DNA of 5,818 bases from Candidatus Aerophobota bacterium (GTDB taxonomy: Bacteria; Aerophobota; Aerophobia; Aerophobales; B3-G15). Made by a program: the position numbers and the translations under genes. Positions 1 to 4,546 of the stretch are shown here, piece after piece (the stretch's first letter is position 1; each line of letters begins with the position of its first letter). Location: contig QMQA01000092.1 in NCBI GenBank assembly GCA_003648845.1, forward strand, positions 1 to 5,818. The letters run 5' to 3'. The notes beneath the pieces were generated by a model. It was not told where the DNA came from. It searched no databases and worked only from the letters and a program-made list of their open reading frames with translations.

Positions 1-399
1 GACCTTGCTTACAAGTATATAGAAAGGTAAAAGCAGGGAAAGAGGGGGTATTATTCTTGTAGCAAGCAGGGAGTATAAAATAAAATTGCTTCCCTTAAAC
101 TTGTAAAGACTCAACCCATAAGCAGCAAACATTCCAACAACTGTAACAATGAGGGTAGTTATAGAGGTGACAATCAGGGAGTTTCTGAGATAATACACAA
201 ACGGGTAGTTCTGGAAAAGAAGCTTATAGGGATCAATAGTGGGGTGGCGGGGGAAATATACCGGAGGAAATACGTAAGTTTCCGCATCAGGTTTAAAGGA
301 AGTTACAGCTGTCCAGTAAATTGGTAGTGTCATGAAAGCTAAAATAACTATGGCTATTGCATAAGGAAAGTACTTATTTTCAAATATTTTATTACCCAT
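1..399 (-). CDS. Carbohydrate ABC transporter permease, MalG/UgpE type (partial, N-terminal half)
   Basis: This is the second inner-membrane permease subunit of a binding-protein-dependent sugar importer, forming the translocation pore with the neighbouring MalF-type subunit. Reading from the ATG at 399 gives 133 residues open to the left edge; MalG-type proteins are usually about 270-280 residues, so the second half, including the EAA loop that contacts the ATPase, lies outside. One membrane segment is visible at about residues 13-33, then a polar stretch, the family-typical 'YYLRNSLIVT' at 69-78 opening a second segment (to about 98), and a third at about 107-130 containing 'RIIPPLSLLLPFYIL', which is characteristic of MalG-like permeases. 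The start is supported by GAGGAGA at 412-406, 6 nt upstream, lying inside the last codons of the preceding permease. Only 3 bp separate the two genes, so translational coupling is likely. Family assignment is firm; the substrate is unknown. Confidence 0.93.
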   Translation of the reverse strand, partial: MGNKIFENKYFPYAIAIVILAFMTLPIYWTAVTSFKPDAETYVFPPVYFPRHPTIDPYKLLFQNYPFVYYLRNSLIVTSITTLIVTVVGMFAAYGLSLYKFKGSNFILYSLLATRIIPPLSLLLPFYILVSKV

Positions 400-402
400 A
401 AC

Positions 403-1263
403 TTATCTCCTCATGAAATATATAAAAACTGATGTAATGCCTATAATCATAAGTAAAAGCATTATCCCTCCAGCTGCTGCTACTCCAAAATTGAAGCTTT
501 TCACAATCTGGTCCCATATATAATATCCAATAACATAAGTAGCTCTTCCCGGACCTCCACCTGTGAGGGGGATTATAATATCAATTGTTCTGAAAGAGAA
601 CATGGTCGTGATTAAAAGCCCCACAAGAGCAGGTCCCTTTATAAGAGGTAAAGATATATAAAAGAATCTTTGAGCAGCACCTGCCCCGTCTACCTTGGCA
701 GCCTCATATAGTTCCTGTGGGATACCCACAAGAGCAGCAAGCAAAATTATTCCCATGAAGGGTATTCTTGTCCAGCTATCGGCAACAATAATTCCTACCA
801 TTGCAAGTGAAGAGGTGCTATACATATTTAAAGGTTTATCAATTATTCCTATCTTCATAAGAAGATCACTTATCACACCAAAATCAGGACTGAACATCCA
901 CTTCCAGATTATTCCTGAAACAACAGCAGGCACCGCCCAGGGTAAAATCATAAGAGTCCTGAGTAATGCCTTTCCTTTTCTTATTCTTGAGAGACATAGG
1001 GCAAGCACTAATCCTCCGAAAAAAGTTAAGGTAGTTGTTCCCGGACAAAATATAGCTATTCTGTTGAGGCTTTGCCAGAAAAGACGGTCCTTAAAAAGGC
1101 GAGAATAATTTGCAAAGCCTGAAAAGATAATAGGATGGATATTGTCGTATCGGAGAAAGCTTGTATAAATAAGGAGAATAGCGGGGAAAAATACCCACAA
1201 AATTACTATCATAAACCCCGGCAGATTCAACAAAAAACCATACTTACTATTACTAATTTTCAT
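403..1263 (-). CDS. Carbohydrate ABC transporter permease, MalF/UgpA type
   Basis: Complete 286-residue inner-membrane permease of the CUT1 sugar-importer type. About six hydrophobic segments are visible (roughly residues 10-33, 73-93, 104-125, 152-175, 211-232, 258-282). The cytoplasmic EAA loop is clear: 'EAAKVDGAGAAQRF' starts at residue 187 and the conserved 'LP' follows at 205-206; this loop docks onto the ATPase. Other family signatures are 'ILPWAVP' at 106-112 and 'LTGGGPGRAT' at 233-242. The length is normal for the short UgpA-like form, without the large periplasmic domain of enterobacterial MalF. The start is supported by AAGGTGA, 7 nt upstream of the ATG. The gene follows the binding protein by 95 bp, which contain a perfect 18-bp inverted repeat, and precedes the MalG-type gene by 3 bp, so the three form one operon. 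Substrate cannot be read from sequence. Confidence 0.96.
   Translation of the reverse strand: MKISNSKYGFLLNLPGFMIVILWVFFPAILLIYTSFLRYDNIHPIIFSGFANYSRLFKDRLFWQSLNRIAIFCPGTTTLTFFGGLVLALCLSRIRKGKALLRTLMILPWAVPAVVSGIIWKWMFSPDFGVISDLLMKIGIIDKPLNMYSTSSLAMVGIIVADSWTRIPFMGIILLAALVGIPQELYEAAKVDGAGAAQRFFYISLPLIKGPALVGLLITTMFSFRTIDIIIPLTGGGPGRATYVIGYYIWDQIVKSFNFGVAAAGGIMLLLMIIGITSVFIYFMRR
406..412 (-). promoter_or_regulatory. Ribosome binding site of the MalG-type permease inside the end of the MalF-type gene
   Basis: GAGGAGA on the minus strand lies 6 nt before the ATG at 399 and is embedded in the last codons (Met-Arg-Arg) of the upstream permease. This fixes the downstream start and suggests that ribosomes finishing the first permease re-initiate on the second. 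Confidence 0.8.
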
Positions 1264-1300
1264 TTTAACTTCACCTTTGAGCTTATGAAGAGGACAAAAT

Positions 1301-1343
1301 ACTCAGGGGAAGGTTTAAATTTCTGTTAAACCTTCCCCTGAGT
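1301..1343 (-). terminator. Perfect 18-bp inverted repeat between binding-protein and permease genes (intra-operon hairpin, likely leaky terminator or RNA stabiliser)
   Basis: Arms 1301-1318 (ACTCAGGGGAAGGTTTAA) and 1326-1343 are exact reverse complements with a 7-nt loop. In the transcribed (minus) direction the hairpin starts 15 nt after the binding-protein stop codon and is followed by ATTTTGTCC, only a short T run. The + side has no T run, so it is not a bidirectional terminator. In many bacterial importer operons a hairpin at this position protects the 3' end of the binding-protein message or partly terminates transcription, giving more binding protein than permease. That role is inferred; the structure itself is seen directly. 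Confidence 0.8.
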
Positions 1344-1358
1344 GGTCACCTTGGTAGT

Positions 1359-2735
1359 CTACTCAGGCACTGCGTATTGGTCAAGAATTTCTTGACATTT
1401 CTCCAGAGCTTCCATAGGTTTCATCTTCCCAGTAACGGCATATCCAAAATGCTCTTTGATAATATCAGTCAGAGTTCTACCAGCAGGAGGAAAAGTCTCA
1501 AGAACTGCTTTGCTCATAGCTATTTTTCTTCCCTCAGCAGCAGGAATTTTTTTAGCAGCAGGAGTGTCATATACAGCCAGAACCGCAGCTTCATTTCCTT
1601 CTATTATGAGCTCTCTGTAGCTTGCCTCAAAGCTTCGCATAAAATCAAGGAAAAGCATTGCTGCGGCTTTGTGTTTGTCGTCTATATATTTGTTGATCAT
1701 ATACCCATCTATATCAAAATAAGAAGCATGGTACTCATCAGGCATAGCGTCATCCCACTTAGGAGGAGCTGCTACATCCCAGTCACCCTTAATTCCGGGA
1801 GCCTTCACAGGGTCCTGGAATCTGTTTGCATCAACAGTGTGACTCATTACCATTGCAGCCTTACCCATGGCGAACATGTCTGATGCTCCCATCCAGGAGT
1901 ATTCCAGAACAGAGGCTGGAGCAGATTTGTCTACCAATACCATATCACAAAGCATTTTCCAGGCTCTTCTTCCTTCTGGACTGTTGATCACAATTCTCTG
2001 TCTTTTTTTATCTACAAGTCTTCCACCCTGGGAGTATATCATATCTCTGAGAGGATAAATAATGTCCATTTCTCCTCCAGCTGGAAATACAAATCCCCAG
2101 ACTGCAGAAGTTGTAACTTTTCTGGCAGTTTCTTGAAGATCAACCCAGGTCTCAGGTACAGTGGGAACAATGGAAGGTCTGTAATAAAGCATCATTGTTT
2201 TAACCTGTCCGATTGACCCGTAAATATGCCCATCAGGTGCAGTAAGTCCCTCTTTTGTGGGAGGAGCATAAAGCTTCCATACATCAGGGTCATTCCATAT
2301 TGCATCAAGAGAGTGTAGCCATCCAGCGGCGGCAAATTGCGTGTAGGTTGTTGGATGATCATAACAAAAAACATCTACAGCTTTGCTTCTTGCAGCAAGT
2401 ATTGAGATTGTCTTTGCCACAATGGGTGCTTCTGCCCAGGCTAAAAGTTCAACTTTAATTCCTGTAAGCTCTGTGAATTTTTTGGCGTTGGCTACTGTTG
2501 CAGGGTCATGTTTTAATGCACCGAAATTAGATACGCGAATCTTCTTTACACCAGCTGTTGCTTCTTTCCATCCTTGAGGCAGAATGTATTCAGGCCCACC
2601 TATTCTCTCATGAATTGGCTTTGGAGCATTCCAGTTAATCTTTTCATACGCTGCCTCTCCTGAAGCTATCCCCACAAAGAGTCCCACTACAAGCCCTGCC
2701 AGAAAAAAACTTACCACAATCCTCGCTTTCTTCAT
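1359..2735 (-). CDS. Extracellular sugar-type solute-binding protein, family 1
   Basis: This 458-residue secreted receptor captures the substrate and delivers it to the downstream permeases. Residues 1 to about 27 form a Sec signal peptide: KKAR, a hydrophobic core 'VVSFFLAGLVVGLFVGI', then a small-residue site near 'ASGEAA'. There is no lipobox cysteine, so it is probably a free periplasmic protein. Family 1 features are 'TGIKVELLAW' at 91-100, 'FAAAGWLHSLD' at 134-144, 'GHIYGSI' at 169-175, 'PETWVDLQETARKV' at 194-207 and 'FAMGKAAMVMS' at 288-298. The start chosen is the ATG at 2735 because AGGAAGGAGGA lies just upstream. A GTG at 2765 would add 10 residues (KNKRGRRIS plus the initiator) ahead of the signal peptide and lacks a comparable site. 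About 45 residues precede the usual first beta strand ('KKIRVSNFG', 64-72), somewhat long for the family. It is the first gene of the importer operon. Ligand unknown; a carbohydrate is inferred from the permease type. Confidence 0.94.
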   Translation of the reverse strand: MKKARIVVSFFLAGLVVGLFVGIASGEAAYEKINWNAPKPIHERIGGPEYILPQGWKEATAGVKKIRVSNFGALKHDPATVANAKKFTELTGIKVELLAWAEAPIVAKTISILAARSKAVDVFCYDHPTTYTQFAAAGWLHSLDAIWNDPDVWKLYAPPTKEGLTAPDGHIYGSIGQVKTMMLYYRPSIVPTVPETWVDLQETARKVTTSAVWGFVFPAGGEMDIIYPLRDMIYSQGGRLVDKKRQRIVINSPEGRRAWKMLCDMVLVDKSAPASVLEYSWMGASDMFAMGKAAMVMSHTVDANRFQDPVKAPGIKGDWDVAAPPKWDDAMPDEYHASYFDIDGYMINKYIDDKHKAAAMLFLDFMRSFEASYRELIIEGNEAAVLAVYDTPAAKKIPAAEGRKIAMSKAVLETFPPAGRTLTDIIKEHFGYAVTGKMKPMEALEKCQEILDQYAVPE

Positions 2736-3000
2736 GCTGATCCTCCTTCCTCTTTTATTTTTCACAGCATCTTTTCTTTCTTTGAGAAAGATACCGTCTT
2801 ATCCTTTCCTTATTTTTCTACCCACTTATCAGTTTCTCATTCACTCTTGGTTTCTTCAATTTTAATATACTGTATTTTTTACCTTAAATGTTTTTTCACC
2901 CTCTTTTATTTTTGTTTTGTTCATTTATTTAACAGCAAACCTTCCAAAGATTTTTCTGCAGACTTCCTCTGGTGAGATTGTCCCTTCTGGTTTTCACTCT
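2736..3000 (-). other. A+T-rich untranslated leader upstream of the importer operon
   Basis: No gene is seen here. The minus strand is strongly purine-rich (runs of GAAA, GGAAAGG, AAAAATAAAAGAGG). A small inverted repeat TCTTTC/GAAAGA with a 5-nt loop sits at 2775-2791, some 40 nt before the start codon. A TATATT at 2869-2864 is a possible -10 box, but I see no matching -35 at proper spacing, so no promoter is called with confidence. An operon promoter and any sugar-responsive operator would be expected in or just above this stretch; no clear operator palindrome stands out. Confidence 0.45.
2739..2750 (-). promoter_or_regulatory. Ribosome binding site deciding the binding-protein start
   Basis: GGAAGGAGGATC on the minus strand ends 3 nt before the ATG at 2735, with the AGGAGG core about 6 nt away. 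The alternative GTG at 2765 has only A+T-rich sequence before it, so the shorter protein is preferred. Confidence 0.8.
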
Positions 3001-3087
3001 AACCTGGAGAGAAAGCAGGAGAGCCTTCTGGAGGAAGGGCAAAACTCCTTTTATTAAAAGAACAAAAAATCGCTCTTTCTTTTTTTA

Positions 3088-3115
3088 AAGATACTCTCAT
3101 TGTAGAAAATGTCAA
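3088..3115 (-). promoter_or_regulatory. Possible sigma-70-like promoter facing the importer operon
   Basis: On the minus strand a perfect TTGACA (3115-3110) is followed after 16 nt by TATCTT (3093-3088, 4 of 6 matches to TATAAT). It lies at the downstream end of the transposase remnant and points to the binding-protein gene, about 350 nt away. Such matches arise by chance in A+T-rich DNA, so this is only a candidate. Confidence 0.25.
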
Positions 3116-3130
3116 GAGCCGCAGATTATA

Positions 3131-3389
3131 TGCCAACAAGTGGGGTAAGAGGTCAATGGGTACCAACTCCAACGTTATCTTCTTGTAAAGCTCTATATCC
3201 CTTATCCCAGAGCTTATATGCTTTAAGGTTTTAACTGCTGTATTATACCCCTCTACCTTCCCATTAAAAGGTCCTTAAGAGAAAGTGGTTTAGGATGCAA
3301 GATTTTCATTTTTTCAAAGCTGGCCACATCTTGTAGCTCTCCAGCTTCCTGAAAAGTCTTTTCAGACAGACCGGATACGTAAGGTTTAC
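3131..3389 (-). pseudogene. Degraded C-terminal fragment of an ISL3-like transposase
   Basis: Two minus-strand frames join into one recognisable protein. The first part (from 3389) reads '...LTYPVCLKRLFRKLESYK' and, after a TGA at 3308-3306, 'KSCILNHFLLRTF'. The frame then shifts at a T4 run (A run 3266-3269 on the + strand), and the second part reads 'NGKVEGYNTAVKTLKHI', then 'SSGIRDIELYKKI'. In ISL3-family (IS204/IS1001/IS1096/IS1165) DDE transposases the C-terminal core reads approximately 'W..ILNYF..R.TNG.VEG.NN.IK.LKR..YG.RN'; the match is good, and the E in 'VEG' (3251-3253) corresponds to the last catalytic acidic residue. The TGA lies where that family usually has Trp, so a single TGG-to-TGA change explains it; removing one T restores the frame. 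The N-terminal two thirds are absent, so no activity is possible. Boundaries are approximate and the family call comes from memory of the motif. Confidence 0.6.
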
Positions 3390-3410
3390 TCTGGGGAGAT
3401 GGCTCTCTTC

Positions 3411-3425
3411 GCTTCGCAACGAAGC
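3411..3425 (-). repeat. Short G+C-rich hairpin downstream of the alcohol dehydrogenase
   Basis: GCTTCG-CAA-CGAAGC forms a 6-bp stem with a 3-nt loop, beginning 18 nt after the dehydrogenase stop codon. Outer GGC (3401-3403) and GCC (3429-3431) could extend it across an asymmetric internal loop. There is no T run after it on the minus strand, so it is not a canonical intrinsic terminator; it could weakly end or protect the dehydrogenase message, or belong to the end of the decayed mobile element. Confidence 0.45.
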
Positions 3426-3442
3426 TTTGCCTTGCTCATCTT

Positions 3443-4471
3443 TCAATCAGAAACTCGTAAAACAGCAGCTCCTTTAATTTTCCCCTGTTTAAGTAAAATT
3501 AAAGCTCTGTTAGCATCCTTTAGTTCCATTTCCTGAACTTCCGGTAATATTGGAATTTCTGCTGCAAGAGGTAAAAACTCCTGAGCATCTTTTCTTGTGA
3601 TATTGGCCACACTTTTTATCTCTTTTTCCTGCCAGATGTGTTTAGCGTAATCTAATTTCAAGAGAAAGTCTTTGTCTTTTTCTTCTTTTCTAATGGCATT
3701 TATGACAACTCTTCCTCCTTTTTCTAAAACTCGCAAAGCCTCAACTACAGGTCTCCAGGCAGGGGTAAAGTCAATACCACAGCTGATTTTTACCGGTGGA
3801 GTGTCTCCAGTTGCTCCAATCCAGTCAGCTCCTAACCTCCTTGCCAGATCCTGGTGTTCCTTTTGATGGGGTCTTGTAAAGACAAATACCCTGGAGTTAG
3901 GATACCTGTATTTAACTATTTGAATAACAATATGAGCTGAAGCTCCAAAGCCGTAAAGGCCAAGAGTTTGACCGTCCTGCAGATTTGTAAGTTTTAGGGC
4001 TCTGTAGCCAATTGCTCCCGCACACAAAAGGGGAGCTGCCTGGGCATCCGAGAATCTCTGAGGAATTGGATAGGCAAAATCTTCTGAAACCACGGTAAAC
4101 TCAGCATAACCACCATTAACATCGCAACCTGTGCTTTGAAATTGAGCACATAGATTTTCTTTTCCTTCTCTGCAGAAACTACATTTTCCGCAGCTGGAGT
4201 GAATCCAGGCAATTCCTACTCTGTCTCCCTTTTTAAATCGGGTAGCCTTTGGACCTAATTTTTCCACTATTCCTACAATTTCATGACCGGGAACTATGGG
4301 AAGTTTTGGTTGAATTCTTCCTTCAATTTCGTCAAGTTCGGTATGACAAACTCCGCAGGTTAAAACCCTTACCAAAATCTGGTTTGAGTGTAGTTCAGGA
4401 ATTGGCAGGTCAACCATTTCTAAAGGTTCTTTTTCTATTGTGGAGGTTTCTTTAAGTACCATTGCTTTCAT
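3443..4471 (-). CDS. Zinc-dependent alcohol dehydrogenase (medium-chain dehydrogenase family)
   Basis: A 342-residue cytoplasmic oxidoreductase interconverting an alcohol and an aldehyde or ketone with NAD(P)(H). Catalytic-zinc ligands are visible: C42 in 'CGVCHTEL', H63 with E64 in 'PGHEIVG', and C150 in 'PLLCAGAIGY'. The structural zinc site is complete: C94, C97, C100, C108. The Rossmann part starts with 'GLYGFGASAH' (171-180) and ends its second strand with 'VFTRP' (197-201), where T199-R200 stand in place of the acidic residue typical of NAD-preferring enzymes, hinting at NADPH. 'GLYGFG.SAH' recalls the subgroup TIGR02822 (adh_fam_2), whose substrates are poorly defined. Length is normal. 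The start is supported by GAGGGGG, about 7 nt before the ATG. It follows the carboxykinase by 61 bp on the same strand, so it may be cotranscribed or use its own TATAAT box. Family certain; substrate unknown. Confidence 0.95.
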   Translation of the reverse strand: MKAMVLKETSTIEKEPLEMVDLPIPELHSNQILVRVLTCGVCHTELDEIEGRIQPKLPIVPGHEIVGIVEKLGPKATRFKKGDRVGIAWIHSSCGKCSFCREGKENLCAQFQSTGCDVNGGYAEFTVVSEDFAYPIPQRFSDAQAAPLLCAGAIGYRALKLTNLQDGQTLGLYGFGASAHIVIQIVKYRYPNSRVFVFTRPHQKEHQDLARRLGADWIGATGDTPPVKISCGIDFTPAWRPVVEALRVLEKGGRVVINAIRKEEKDKDFLLKLDYAKHIWQEKEIKSVANITRKDAQEFLPLAAEIPILPEVQEMELKDANRALILLKQGKIKGAAVLRVSD

Positions 4472-4501
4472 TTTCTACCCCCTCATTTTGCCTTAGTAAA
4501 G

Positions 4502-4507
4502 ATTATA
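4502..4507 (-). promoter_or_regulatory. Possible -10 box for the alcohol dehydrogenase
   Basis: A perfect TATAAT reads on the minus strand about 30 nt before the dehydrogenase ATG, in a very A+T-rich gap. The sequence 16-18 nt upstream (around TCTCAG) does not resemble TTGACA, so the -35 is weak or absent. It would let the dehydrogenase be expressed separately from the carboxykinase gene. Confidence 0.35.
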
Positions 4508-4530
4508 AATTTTTAAAAATATGGCTGAGA

Positions 4531-4546
4531 GATTAAAATTTTAATC
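4531..4546. repeat. 16-bp perfect palindrome over the carboxykinase stop codon
   Basis: GATTAAAATTTTAATC is self-complementary across all 16 bases and overlaps the last codons and the TAA of the carboxykinase gene. A second, 12-bp palindrome, ATTTTTAAAAAT, lies at 4509-4520. Both are pure or nearly pure A+T, so they may be chance; a weak terminator or an operator next to the TATAAT box at 4507-4502 is possible. Confidence 0.4.

Noticed and set aside
695..1108. 137-codon open frame on the + strand inside the MalF-type gene, and similar + strand frames elsewhere
   Set aside because: Antisense shadows of well-supported minus-strand genes, with no ribosome binding site or family resemblance.
1359..2765. 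Longer binding-protein reading from a GTG at 2765
   Set aside because: The ATG at 2735 has a strong ribosome binding site and yields a normal signal peptide; the GTG start would place extra charged residues ahead of it and lacks a comparable site.
3002..3130. Continuation of the transposase frame beyond its core to a TAG at 2999
   Set aside because: It stays open, but the composition ('SFALPPEGSPAFSPG') does not match anything I recognise, so it was not included in the pseudogene.
3256..3435. Open minus-strand frame of 60 codons ('KPYVSGLSEKTFQEAG...')
   Set aside because: No start with a ribosome binding site and no family recognised; the overlapping frame gives a coherent transposase match, so this is taken as its shadow.
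3389..3439. Mini-gene starting at the ATG at 3439 (MSKAKLRCEAK..., 17 codons)
   Set aside because: Very short, no convincing ribosome binding site, and it covers the G+C hairpin; likely chance.
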